Assembly: GCA_964036155.1 (NCBI GenBank)
Contig: OZ038423.1
Coordinates: forward strand, 21,467,249-21,531,248
From: Diploscapter coronatus
Taxonomy: Eukaryota; Nematoda; Chromadorea; Rhabditida; Rhabditidae
Length of the DNA: 64,000 bases
Direction: 5' to 3'
Shown: positions 45,501 through 55,978 of the stretch, piece after piece
Layout of the letters: each line of letters starts with the position of its first letter
Position numbering within the stretch: the first letter of the stretch is position 1
Made by a program: the position numbers and the translations under genes
The notes under the pieces: generated by a model
Database searches by the model: none
Seen by the model: the letters and a program-made list of their open reading frames with translations, nothing else
Told to the model about the DNA's origin: nothing

Positions 45501-48500
45501 TCTTTCTCGTCTTCCGGGCAGTTGGTCTGTGGTGCATAGACACTCACTACTTGCAGGATACCGCAGTCAGTGTCGACTCGAATTGCCATTATCCGATCTG
45601 ATACGCGTTTGACCTCGATCACTCTGTTGGCGAGGTGGCCTGCCAGAGCGACGGCTACGCCGTTTCTTTTATTGGATGTGCCGTAGTAGTATAGTTTGTA
45701 GCCGTCGCCCAGCGGGTAGGCCTTTTCTCCTTTCCAGTGTGTTTCTTGGACACACGCGATCTCGATTCTGCGTCGGCGAAGCACCTCTGTTAGTTCGCTT
45801 ACGCGTCCTGTTAGAGTGCCGACGTTGATGGTAGCGAATCGGAGTCGGTGGTACTTGTGGACTAACTTCGTTACCCTAGGCCGCCCCTGCCCAGGGAACC
45901 CTCGCTTATTTGACACGTTGCTCGGGCGAGGACAACGCGCGTCGCTTCGGGGGAACGCCCTAGCATTAACCGGTATTTGCTTAAAGGACATAACCCATGT
46001 GTGTGTGTGTGTACCCATGTTGGGTGTGATGCGACTGGGGATCATACCAGCCGGCCCGTCGCCCAGGCCTGTCGCCGCTTGACTTATCTGAGCCGTGGGG
46101 TTATTTTGCAAAAATCCCTAACCCCACCCCGAGAGTCGATCCCCCGACCCCTCTCGACTTCAGTGTAAGTGGCAGAAGCAAGCGCCCTACCACTGCACTA
46201 AAGGCCCAATATATGGACTGCATACAATTAATTATCATAAACTACTCAAGATTTCGTTCTTGAAAATGAAGAAAGCAAGAATGCACAAGTATAAAATTTT
46301 CAGCAGATTTCGAGGCAACGGACGACTGGCATCCATTTTGTGGAGTGATGCTTGCATATAAACGGCAACCTGAAAACCGCATGACATATTTTAAAAGTTT
46401 TATTTTTATTTAGGGACTGCGTGGGATGAGGAAAACACAAGACACACTAATCTAGGTAATCACTCAGGCTAAAATCACATTATTTGGCAGTTTGGACGAT
46501 TCGTAGCTCTATCCTAGATAACTCCTAGCCTGGGAGTTCGTAGTTTTCCGGATACTAACTCTAGATTCATAAGTGCAGTGCAGTAATTCAGGCAGCAGAT
46601 TCGGGATTATAATTCTTACAACTTTTTCATTTCAACTCGTCATTTCAGGTTCTATCATTTGTTTTGAATATTCTGGGCAAACGAGCGTATTTATTTCGTT
46701 CATTCAGCAAATTCGGCCATTTCGAGACATAAAAATCTCGGAGCTCAATGAAAAGTGCTCATAAGTAGCCAAAAATTAGCATATTCTATATCCACTATTA
46801 ATTTCCTTCAATTTGATGTATGATTTCCCTAGGTACTAAATTTTCACTTGTCTTCAACAAGATCCCCTAGAGTTACTATAGGAAGTTTATGAGATCTGAC
46901 AGAAATAGAGGTTTTCGAGATGTCTGATTACCAAAATACATTATAGATACCCCAAATCGCCTGTCAAAATGAACTATTCTATCATCTCTTACTATTTTTG
47001 AGGTCTATAGGTCAATACATCCACCTTTCTAGTCACTAGGCTCACTTATTACTCCAAAATCTTCCATGTTTCACAGTAGCTCCGTTACAAGAGTCAGGAA
47101 TCACTCAAAACATGACACAATCGGGTCGAGTTTAGTTTCTATTGCATCTCTGGTATCTATTCTCCTAATATTGTGGGTCGGAGACATGATCTAGATACGT
47201 GACGATCAGCCATGGGGTCATTTTGTGACCTAATACCTCAAAAATGACGAAAGCTTTGTTAAAATCCTCTATTCGGAAGCGCACTGTTCGAAATAATTTA
47301 TCCAGACATTAGAATATGACCTGTGTTTCATCTACGGTAGATATTCTCTAAATTTCATACCTATTTAGACACGGTGTCTTGTGCCGTCCCCTCAAAAAGC
47401 AGGAGTGGATGACGTTCACATGGAACGCATTGCAGCGAGCGAAAAGGAGGAGAATTTATTGTCGACCAGAAAAACGCAATTAAAACAGTGAAAAAGTTTA
47501 TTACACCCAATTATCTCAGTCGAATATCAAAGTAGAAGCAATTTCTAACATTTTGAGACCGAACACGCGCAGGAACTCGTCAGGAGAAGCACTCGGGAAG
47601 GCCGGAATGTCAAGGACGCGATTTTTCTCTTAAAATCGTCCGATTTCTGCTAAAATCTTTTATTTTTCACGATTTCAGAATGTCTCAGATGCCTAAATAG
47701 TTGAAGGGCGTCAATGGGCATCGATTGAATATGAAATTAGCCTGGAGCGCCACTTCTGAACTGCAGCAGGGACGCGAAAACGTACAAAATCTTTATCAGC
47801 CATTCTATGGAAATCAGTAGAATGGCTTGGCACAGCCCTTGAAATTATTTTCCTGGAAATAGTTCCTAGTAATGTAATCGAGGGTGGGGAATCCGAAAAT
47901 CGAGATCCCGAGGTTCGGATGCGCGTTATTTACGCTGTAGCGAAGGTCGTAGTGAAGAATTCAAAAGTCGCCTAGAAACATAAAACCCTATCAAAACCTA
48001 TATCAAATGATGCAGCTCGACGAGATGAGTAAGAATATATAATTTTCAAAAATAAATTTAAATTAAAAAATTTTCTTTGTAAAACCTGTCAAAATTGGTT
48101 AATCTTCCGACATTTTCGATCAGTACACCTGTAAAACGCGTCAAGGATAGGATTTTAACGCAAATTATTGCAGCCCTGTTTACAGGCTTGAAAACGGTAT
48201 ATGCCACCTCGCACAAAAGTGAGTCCCACGGAAGTTATTAATTTTTGAAAACTTTTGGTTAGTGCCTTTTACAGCATGAGTCGCTTATAAAAATCATAAG
48301 TTCCAAAGTTTCCATCCAAATTTCATACTTTTTTTTGTTTGATTACTATAGACATTCAGTTTATCAGACACCGAAAGAGAAATTTTTTGAATACCAATTT
48401 CTGCAAAAATGCGCACTTTTCGCGTCTTGATTTCGTACTTTTCGATCTGTACTAAGTTTACGGGTAAATGACGTTGGAAAAATCTGTCCTTCCAGTATGT

Positions 48501-50594
48501 TGTGTAGAATGACATGATGAATAATTTTCATCATTAGACCAACCCCTAAATCATTACCGTTGGGGCTACAGAATTTTTTGAAGTGCAACGACCAAATTCA
48601 GCATAATGCTTTTTTGACGCAAATTTTCAAAAAATCATAACTTCCTATATTTCTAACGAAATTTCATGATTATTTTTTTATTTTGTAGATCTTCAATGGG
48701 AGAATAAGATAAAAATAAAAATGAAATTTTAGGAGAATATTTTTGGTAAGAAAAAGTTACTCGAAGATACCCTATATACCCGTACTGTATTTACAAGGGT
48801 AATGTGAGTTAACGTCGGAATTTTCCATGAAATCTTGTAGAGCTGTTCAAGTTGATCAACTTTTGTTCCAGAACTTATTCTCGAATGTGCACACATAGGA
48901 AGCTATGATTTTTTGAAAATTTTCTTAGAGTATCAAAAATTAGCTTTTCAGAAAACAGGTGGTTTTATGAGTGTGGATAATTGGTTTCGGTTCAAAAGTT
49001 ATACCAATCAAAACCATAAGGTAAGAAGAATTTCATTCAAAAAACTATATTCAATTTGGATGAAAAATAAAATAAAGTTATTTTAAAAGTAAAATAGGGT
49101 GATAAACTTGAAGCGTCCTATACATGAGCGAGCCCCGTGACTCCAGAGATGGATGTATTGACCTATAGACCTCAAAAATAGTAAGAGATGATAGAATAGT
49201 TCATTTTGACAGGCGATTTGGGGTATCTATAATGTATTTTGGTAATCAGACATCTCGAAAACCTCTATTTCTGTCAGATCTCATAAACTTCCTATAGTAA
49301 CTCTAGGGGATCTTGTTGAAGACAAGTGAAAATTTAGTACCTAGGGAAATCATACATCAAATTGAAGGAAATTAATAGTGGATATAGAATATGCTAATTT
49401 TTGGCTACTTATGAGCACTTTTCATTGAGCTCCGAGATTTTTATGTCTCGAAATGGCCGAATTTGCTGAATGAACGAAATAAATACGCTCGTTTGCCCAG
49501 AATATTCAAAACAAATGATAGAACCTGAAATGACGAGTTGAAATGAAAAAGTTGTAAGAATTATAATCCCGAATCTGCTGCCTGAATTACTGCACTGCAC
49601 TTATGAATCTAGAGTTAGTATCCGGAAAACTACGAACTCCCAGGCTAGGAGTTATCTAGGATAGAGCTACGAATCGTCCAAACTGCCAAATAATGTGATT
49701 TTAGCCTGAGTGATTACCTAGATTAGTGTGTCTTGTGTTTTCCTCATCCCACGCAGTCCCTAAATAAAAATAAAACTTTTAAAATATGTCATGCGGTTTT
49801 CAGGTTGCCGTTTATATGCAAGCATCACTCCACAAAATGGATGCCAGTCGTCCGTTGCCTCGAAATCTGCTGAAAATTTTATACTTGTGCATTCTTGCTT
49901 TCTTCATTTTCAAGAACGAAATCTTGAGTAGTTTATGATAATTAATTGTATGCAGTCCATATATAATCTATCAGGGTCGTGCGAAGTCCGATTCTGATTC
50001 TGAAAGCTCCTAAAATTCGGCTATAATTGATCCCCGAACGTTAAAAATGCGAAAGTTTGAAAAGTTTGCTAGTTTTAGTAGTTATCGTAGGAAAAAATGC
50101 AAAATAGTGAAGTAAACCGGTGAAATATAAGAAAAAAAGAAACGTGGTGGTTTTTCGTAATAAAAAGACGTGGTGAGGTGGTGGTTTTTCGTAATTGCCC
50201 ATATCTTCGATTTTAAGAAGATATAATTTTAGGTCCATGCGAGGATTGCGTAATAGACACTGATCCCAACAGTTCTTCATGGTCGAATTTCGATTCATCG
50301 ACTTGCAATAACGAAGATCCCAATGCTGGAGAACGCTATGCGCCAATCATCACTGATTTATCCAACTCAACGACTTGTGCCAAACAATTTTCTTGTGATT
50401 TTACAAATAACGATCTTCTGTTCGCGACCTATGACATTTCCGAACAGGAACAGGGTTGTTTTTACACGACTGTGACTAAGGGCTCCATCGACTATTCCAT
50501 CACAATCTACTGCAATACCAACGGAGTATATACAGATGAGGACAGCTCTGCCTATTTCCGCTCTATAGCTTGCAGAAATTCTTCAACAGTATAA
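39425..50594 (+). CDS. Secreted C6-domain (DUF281-like) protein, two domains, split by a 9-kb intron
   Basis: Exons 39425-39509, 40087-40133, 40197-40264, 40976-41157 and 50233-50594 join in frame. The first visible exon is a Thr/Pro-rich linker (ITIPTTAMTTMTTTTAP). Domain one begins PCSTC, has ECRIQMTC, and ends FTCNNGAWIWTQG then RIVEVNC. Domain two begins GPCEDC, has TTCAKQFSCDF, and ends ITIYCNTNGVYTDED then SIACRN, then stops. The layout C-x2-C, C-x5-C, a cysteine before an NG-W/Y motif, and a final V-x-C fits the nematode extracellular C6 (DUF281) domain, whose job is unknown. Most boundaries of whole domains are phase 1. The intron 41158-50232 is 9075 bases and contains the nested transposons. 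The signal peptide and any earlier exons were not found. Family assigned from cysteine pattern; length is therefore partial. Confidence 0.75.
40019..40038. repeat. TA microsatellite
   Basis: A run of about ten TA units in the intron before the second exon of the C6-domain gene. Confidence 0.9.
43019..46111 (-). CDS. RTE retrotransposon polyprotein: AP-like endonuclease plus reverse transcriptase
   Basis: A single uninterrupted frame of 1030 codons. Residues about 90-335 are an endonuclease/exonuclease/phosphatase domain: RFATINVGTL, CVQETHWKG, VVSVYAPQTN, IIVGGDFNAHIG, SQIDFVLV and the final HRPVVADF. These carry the Asn, Glu, Asp and His expected for nicking the target. Residues about 590-830 are the reverse transcriptase: NNYRPIRLLSH, FVDLEKAFDRVPH, GVHQGSAISPLLF and the catalytic LLYADDIVLA. 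A C-terminal region of about 200 residues follows, with the RWYGHVLRQ motif common in this group. Gene order, a single frame and the very short 3' end fit the RTE clade. GC content is visibly higher than in the flanks, which suggests recent arrival or a separate codon history. The start codon chosen is the first ATG; the first 80 residues are not conserved in my memory. Confidence 0.95.
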   Translation of the reverse strand: MQNNPTAQISQAATGLGDGPAGMIPSRITPNMGTHTHTWVMSFKQIPVNARAFPRSDARCPRPSNVSNKRGFPGQGRPRVTKLVHKYHRLRFATINVGTLTGRVSELTEVLRRRRIEIACVQETHWKGEKAYPLGDGYKLYYYGTSNKRNGVAVALAGHLANRVIEVKRVSDRIMAIRVDTDCGILQVVSVYAPQTNCPEDEKEEFLEKLGDLVRSAPPEDKIIVGGDFNAHIGRDRIGHKRTMGRHGFGNRNEDGEKLLEFAGSLDLVVLNTFFHKRESQTVTYESGRHKSQIDFVLVHQSSLKYVMDCKVLPNEIIAPQHRPVVADFRFTKKATTKIRITGDARIKWWKTREQSSEQTCKDIVKAIPEINQMVSAADNWQQCADAVRKVASERLGMTKPGTSRIKKETWWWTNEVEAAIKSKKEAFKQWRQTRTQQDKDVYNLRKKEAKIQIAKAKQEHFEDLYRRLETREGESEIYRIAKARHAKTRDIGNVRIVKAADGRVLYEDKDIMDRWREHYKEISTAEFPHPQIPRGTPNVRPVPVITEMEVRMAVSKMKIGKCTGPDDIPAEVWKLAGDKGVRFLTKLYNKIVEDNEIPAEWKKSTTVPIWKGKGDTLTCNNYRPIRLLSHTLKIFERVLDARIRECVEITPNQTGFRPGCGTTDAIFALRVLAEKHREKKLPLHIAFVDLEKAFDRVPHDLIWYSLRDAGVPEEYIKWVKMLYTDSRSQVRSVAGTTRPFEVTVGVHQGSAISPLLFILCLDRITRDIQGEHPWTLLYADDIVLARSTRDELKKDLKKLKERLEQHGLRMNTSNTEYLELEPRTPGDIELDGTKLPRANDFKYLGDRISADGESLSAVKGRIDAAWLKWRQCSGVLCDRKMPTKLKSRIYRTVVRPVALYGSQTWPVTKKVEQKMSVAEMKMARWSLGVTRLDRIPNTDIRKKLGIAPIGDKMREYRLRWYGHVLRQDPSQVARTAWNLELDGTRPRGRPKTRFIDTVKKDMTEAGLRERDARDRKRWKDRTHVADPST
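46112..46208 (-). promoter_or_regulatory. tRNA-like 5' leader of the RTE element with Pol III A and B boxes
   Basis: The leader begins GGGCCTTTAGTGCAGTGGTA on the minus strand. TAGTGCAGTGG (46200-46190) fits a tRNA A box and GGGATCGACTC (46143-46133) fits a B box, with tRNA-like spacing of 57 bases between their starts. Between them lies a plausible anticodon-arm region. This resembles a tRNA-derived head such as SINEs carry and could drive transcription from inside the element. Folding was not computed. Confidence 0.6.
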
Positions 50595-51332
50595 AGTGAA
50601 GAATAAATGATGAATTTTCTCATTAAAAATTATGTTCACTTTATAGGAGATTTTAGAAATTCTCTCTTCAATTTTCTTAGAGTCATCACCGTATCATTAT
50701 TTTCAATTTAGAAATCGTTCAGAATACTAATTACTACCAGCAAAATTGCTACTTTTCCTAACTGAAAATTGCCTAATAAATTGTTGATAAGAAACATAAT
50801 GTAAAGATGTTTTTTTTTTTCATTTTTTACTGTTTATTAAAGACTCAGGTTTACTATTTTTTGAAGGTTTTTGTTAAGACTCTTTTCCTACCTTGAGTTG
50901 ATTCACTTATGTCTATTTTCCAGAAAATTTTTTAAAATTAATTTCTTAAATTATATCAACTTCCTGATGAACTTTAACCACTTATTTGAAATATTCGAGA
51001 GCGAAGTAACAATAATGGCTTCGCGACTTCGACAACATTGAAGTAAACTGATTTCGGATGCAAATCCGAGTGTCTGGCGATAGAGTCGATGGAATTAGCT
51101 CGAATTGAGGCCCTCAAAGAAACAACTAAACTTCCACGAAACGCTCCGAAAGCGAAGTATGAAAATATAAACACTGATGCGATCAAGCATCAAACGATTT
51201 CATTAGATGCAGTTGTTGCTGGTTGTCTTCTCTAGAGCGAGTAATCATTTTATAAAAGCCTTGAATAATTTAGATTTTAAAAGTTGTGATTTGTCGTGAA
51301 GGAAAGCTCATCATCGTCGAAGAAAGTCTATC

Positions 51333-53324
51333 TTAAGACGCGTTCTTTGAGTAACCCGAACAAAGGCCGGACAACTGCAAAAGTGTCTCGGATCCGAACC
51401 AAACTTATATGGTGGATACACCCATGGACCCTATTCACAAAAATTGGAAAGTTATGCCCCACTCTCAAAAGTGGGCGGGGCTAGGTGGGGGTCAAAGTTG
51501 GGTATTTTCACGATTTGATACCCCTCAGGGAGTATAAAGAAAACTTTTTTGCTATGAAAGATTTTCGAAAAATTTAAAAAGGATGAACATGGTCATGGAA
51601 TGTACTTTCTAAAAATATATCGACTTTAGGGGGTCAGCCACTTGCTGGGTATGGGAGGGGTCCCAAAGTCAAAAGTGTTAAAAATGGCAGTTTCAAAATA
51701 TGCATTTTTTGCATAAAATCGATTTTCCTGAAAAGTTTAAGGCGAGTTCCAAAAATCTGATGATATATTCGAATTCTACGTATCAAATTACCCTAAAAAC
51801 AGTCATAAAATAGATAGGTTAGGTATGCCACTTTTGAGAAAAAAGTAATCAAATGGGCGTGGCCCGAGGGTCGAATTTTACAAAATCGATCGGAAAAATT
51901 CAAACTATACACCAATCGATAGCCCTTGAAAAACTAAGAAACTTTTGTGAAGATGCCTCATGGTTATCTATTATGGTATGAGAGTGGCACCTCAAAAACC
52001 AAAACTTAATGTCAATTTTCAAGAAAATGATACGAGAATATTTTCATAGGCAGTCTACCAGAATTTGAGCTCAAATTGAAGCTAGAGACATCTATTGTTT
52101 ATTCCCACTCAATTTGGAGTCGAACGATACCAAACATGCTATGGTACCAAATGGTAGCGACCCATATGGTCAAGTTGCCATTTGGTAAATAAGACCCATC
52201 ATGTTATATACCAAACGAAAGCCTTTATCGAGCTGAGTAATATGCTGGAAACCGCTTGAAAAACAAATTAGTTCATCGCCTTTTATGGTCATTTGAAGAT
52301 ACCCCATTTTTGATCTTTTTCAACAGGTGGTTATAACCAATTACGATGATGGTATAATGAAACCACTTGCTGTATTTGGTAGAAATGGACTCGAATATTA
52401 CTCGCCAATCAATTACGAGTTGATTGATATCTATTTTGGTATAGTATCGCTCGAGTACCATATGGGTGGTATACCATGGACCCATATGGTAACATGATAA
52501 AGTGATAACATGATACTCTACGAACCAAAAATGAAGTATTGTCCATAATCTGCTATATTCCGAAAAGATTTTTCAATTTGGTTTTATTTTACAAAAGTTA
52601 TGAATTTTTGAAGATTTTTGTCATTTTCTTGGGTTTGATCTATTCAAACCTCTATACCATGTTTACCATAATAGATAACCATGTAGTGTCTTCACAAAAG
52701 TTGCTTAGTTTTTCAAGGGCTATCGATTGGTATATCGTTTGAATTTTTCTCATCAGTTTTGTAAAATTCGACCCTCAGGCCACGCCTATTTGATTGATTT
52801 TTTTTTCTAAAATGTCCCGCCTAATTCATGCTTTTTAGGGCTGATTTTAGGGTAATTTGATACGTAGAATTCGAATATAGCATCAGATTTTTGGAACTCC
52901 TCCTAAACTTCTTCAGGAAAATCGATTTTATGCAAAAACTGCATATTTTGAAACTGCCATTTTTGACACTTTTTGACTTCAGGACCCCCTCCCACATCCA
53001 GCAAGTGGCTGACCCCCTAAAGTCGATATATTTTTAGAAAGTACATTCCATGACCATGTTCATCCTTTTTAAATTTTTCGAAAATCTTTTATAACAAAAA
53101 AGTTTTCTTGGTACTCCCTGAGGGGTGTCAAATCGCAAAAACACCCAACTTTGACCCCCACCTAGCCCCGCCCACTTTTGGGGGTAGGGCCTGATCTCCC
53201 CATTTTTGTGAATAGGGTCCATGGGTGTATCCACCATATAAGTTTGGTTCGGATCCGAGACACTTTTGCCATTGTCCGGACCCCCTTTAATAGTTGTTCC
53301 GTTTATTCATGGAATGCGTCTTAA
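51333..53324. mobile_element. Second TTAA-flanked palindromic element, about 1.98 kb, older
   Basis: The ends are TTAA-GACGCGTTC at 51333 and GAATGCGTC-TTAA at 53324, giving TTAA duplications at 51333-51336 and 53321-53324. Arms of about 650 bases (to about 51990 and from about 52650) match at roughly 80-85%; for example AAAGTGTCTCGGATCCGAAC and CACCCATGGACCC occur on opposite strands. There is no transposase frame. The centre has several copies of CATATGGT-like words. It separates the C6-gene stop (50594) from the next C6 exons. Confidence 0.75.
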
Positions 53325-53378
53325 GAGTAAATAGGATATTATTTAACTGATTATTATTGCTAAACTCTGTCAATATAG

Positions 53379-55233
53379 GTTCACCGTCTTCCACGACTAC
53401 ATCTTCAAGTTCTTCCACGACAACATCTCCAGGTAATTCGAAATTAGAGTCCATTAAAACGTCGGATAGAGAACTCAGATGATAAAATGAACTGAATAAT
53501 CATTCATCGATCTATAATATCTCTGAGTAACTAAACTTTTGCATTATTATTGAACGTTTGAAGAGTTCATCGCCAGGGCGCGTACTAAACCCCCAAAAAG
53601 AAGGAGCGAACTTGTCGAGAACTATAGACCATAGCTAGAGAGGTCAAGTCAACTTTCTAAATTAATCTCCGTGCTTAATTTTGATATCAACCTGATCACC
53701 AGAGTCGTGCTGATCTTAAGACTTTACAATTAGATCCCCGAAAAAGGTCCATCCTGAGCAAAGTTATAACCATTTTTGTAACGAAAACGTTTCTTGCAGT
53801 AGCCTGTCCAAATTTTTCGAACAACAAGCTCCACCCACTGCAAAAAGTAGCAGTTTGAACCCCCAAAATAGGAAGCAAGTCATGTTTTTACTGCGAAGAC
53901 ACATAAAAAGGTCTAGTCTAGATAGACAATTCCAACTATTAAATGACGAAAAGGACGAAGAGGTCTTTTTCTACACTATTTTCCCTAAACCTATCCCGCC
54001 TAACCTCCCTCTCACTATAGACTTCGTCATTCATCTTCTTCATCATTTAGTAAATGTCGTTTAAAGAGCTCTATCGATTGGTGCCAGGGGCATTCTATTT
54101 CGCTACCTCAAAGAGGAGGGGCAATCATGCAAAGCGGTGGCGGAGATCCATTTTCTCTCCAATCCTCAATACTAGAGTTGAGACGACAAATGGCAAAAAC
54201 CCATATTGACCCACAAGATAATGCAAAGAAAGAGGACTCCATTTCATAACAGCACGCAATAATGTCCAGAAAAATGAGATAGGGGTTTGTCTTTCCGGCT
54301 AATACCGTTGTTAGGAATGTTTTATGACTATTTAATCGCCGAGAAGATAAGCTTTAGACCATCTCCGAGGGAATTCTCTTCTTTCAAAAACTTCATCATA
54401 TCATGAAATTTCTACTTGCCGCCCAAATTCTGACGCTTTCAATGACAATAGTATCGCCCTGTTTCGAACCGTCCCCGGAGAAGAGCCATATAAATTTTTG
54501 TCCTTCTAATAATTAGGTTATGTCTAACATGCATTCTGCGTCTTTTCTCTTATTGTCTTATGCCTCACTTTACCTTAACTTTATCTTTGTTCAACTGTGT
54601 AAGAACTTGCCTTGAGACTATGATGTCAGGAATGCAAATAATTGATTTATCGAATCCGAAATTTGAGAAGTTGAAAATGAGGAATGAGAGATTTTAGGGC
54701 AGTCACTCTGCTTCACGCGCTATTTCTTCGTTTTCCTACCAATGAAAATAAACATTACCATTTGTGGCTCCCAGATTTTTGGTCAACAATAAAATACCTC
54801 TTTGCCATTTATCACCTGTATTTTATGGAGTAATTATAAAATTTTAGCCGTATGTCCTGGTTGTACGCAAGTGAACACGAGCGAAGCCTACTGGAGAGGG
54901 CCTGAAGCGGCTGGAGTGTGCACTGGTGCAAATAGCATAGGTCCCATTCTGGCAGGTACTCACGGGCCTCCAACCATAACTCCCATGCCGGGGAGTGATC
55001 CATGCACTGAAAACATAACGTGCGACTCAACTCGTTATAATCAATTTGTAATTACTTTTTATATTGGAGACACATTAGCTTGTGGTGGAGGTACTGTAGA
55101 TGATCTCCATAACTTCTACAGTCCTTTTCAATGCGATGCGACAAATTCTGGCCTTTTCATTGATAGTTTCGCTGTTCCAGCACCAGATAAAGCTATTCTT
55201 TGCTATTGTGATCCGACTATGGGTGCTTGTTAA
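53379..55233 (+). CDS. Further C6-domain-like secreted protein exons (tandem paralogue or alternative 3' end)
   Basis: Exon 53379-53432 encodes a Ser/Thr linker (SPSSTTTSSSSSTTTSP), phase 1 at both ends. It joins in frame to 54848-55233, which encodes AVCPGCTQVN, then VCTGANSIGP, DPCTENITCDS, TLACGGGTVDD, PFQCDATNSG, and ILCYCDPTMGAC before the stop. The C-x2-C start and later cysteines resemble the C6-type domains of the preceding gene, but the NG-W motif is missing, so this copy is divergent. Because the preceding domain exon at 41157 also ends in phase 1, these exons could be spliced to it in place of 50233-50594, or belong to a separate gene. A possible signal-peptide exon at 54403-54499 offers a third start. 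Confidence 0.6.
54403..54499 (+). CDS. Candidate signal-peptide first exon for the last C6-like domain
   Basis: The ATG opens MKFLLAAQILTLSMTIVSPC, a good secretion signal with a hydrophobic core and a cleavage-like end, then about 12 further residues. A phase-1 GT at 54500 (AATTTTT/GTCCTT) would join it in frame to the exon at 54848. The donor is weak, so this is tentative. Without splicing the frame stops after 37 codons. Confidence 0.35.
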
Positions 55234-55978
55234 AACAATAAGCGGGAATTAAGCCATTTATTGCTTATTTCATCTGTAAATTATGTATTATTCCGGTATT
55301 CTTATCAGCGAAAAACATTCCATTATTTTTCGATAAGAATAACGAAATATACTTATTAGGGACTCATTCTGTCATAATTTAGATTATTGCCTCTCAGTTA
55401 TCTGTCAATTTTATAGTTATTAAGGGAAATGTTTTCAATTGATAAGGATTATTGTGAATAACTAATCTACTTTCTTCATAAAATACAACTGATGAAACAG
55501 AAATCTTGCTAAAGCTTGATTACTTGAAACCGACTAAATCACACGAATTTTCGATATAAAGAAATCAACGCATTATTTCAAATGGAAAATCGAAAATTAA
55601 AAATCTACAGAGTACAACAAATGTTTTTTCCTCACAGCGAATTGAAGGACGTGGTTCGCAAGAATTCTAATCATAAAAATCACCAATTTGTACTATCTCG
55701 TAGTTAGATTTCTACTATCACACCATTTCTTCTTTTCTGACAAACTGAACTTTAACAATTTTCTATATATTTTTGCCTGATATTATAGGCTCCTAGAAAA
55801 AGACACCGGCTTTTTTCTTTTCTTCTCTTGCTTTCTCATACTATTTCTTAGAAAGGGTGGTGTCTTTTTCTATGGGCCAAATTTATCAATTTTGTAGACA
55901 ATTTTTCCCAATTTGTTCAGTCGATTTCGATAGAATTTATATCTCAGAAAACAACAATAAATATTTAAAGATCTCATT
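55234..55978. other. Intergenic spacer between convergent genes
   Basis: AT-rich DNA between the stop of the C6-like gene (+) and the stop of the RPC9 gene (-). No exon was seen. Confidence 0.6.

Larger units (their letters stand above)
42977..46229 (-). mobile_element. Complete RTE-type non-LTR retrotransposon with 21-bp target duplication
   Basis: The body is about 42998-46208, read on the minus strand. It has a tRNA-like leader of about 95 bases, one long open frame, a 3' untranslated region of about 20 bases, and a tail of 7-9 A. The 21-base duplication starting ATATATGGACTGC lies at 42977-42997 and 46209-46229. The uninterrupted version of the same site exists in the other transposon arm at 49944-49964. 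An intact frame, a clean tail and perfect duplications mark a recent insertion. Confidence 0.93.
42734..50207. mobile_element. DNA transposon with ~1.06-kb terminal inverted repeats and 8-bp target duplication
   Basis: The element runs 42742-50199. It begins GGCAATTACGAAAAACC and ends with the reverse complement. It is flanked by the direct repeat CATATCTT (42734-42741 and 50200-50207). Left arm: 42742-42997 plus 46230 to about 47035, interrupted by the retrotransposon. Right arm: about 49138-50199. Each arm sums to about 1062 bases, and I saw no mismatch in the outer 240 bases or in the 63-codon open frames at 46573-46764 and 49409-49600. The inner edges decay near 47035/49145. The spacer (about 2.1 kb) is made of older dispersed repeats and has no transposase. 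Subterminal ACGAAAAACCACCAC occurs twice per arm. An 8-bp duplication with long arms would fit MULE, hAT, Merlin or foldback elements; the superfamily is undecided. It sits in the C6-gene intron. Confidence 0.88.

Noticed and set aside
43196..46082. Many plus-strand frames of 60-155 codons
   Set aside because: All are shadows of the retrotransposon polyprotein on the minus strand.
46112..46208. A free-standing tRNA gene
   Set aside because: A and B boxes fit, but the sequence is the exact 5' end of the RTE insertion and a proper acceptor stem is not evident.
46573..46764. Identical 63-codon frames at 46573-46764 (+) and 49409-49600 (-)
   Set aside because: They are the same bases in the two transposon arms; no domain and no sign of a gene.
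53855..54064. 69-codon plus-strand frame
   Set aside because: No splice signals or family features; composition like surrounding non-coding DNA.
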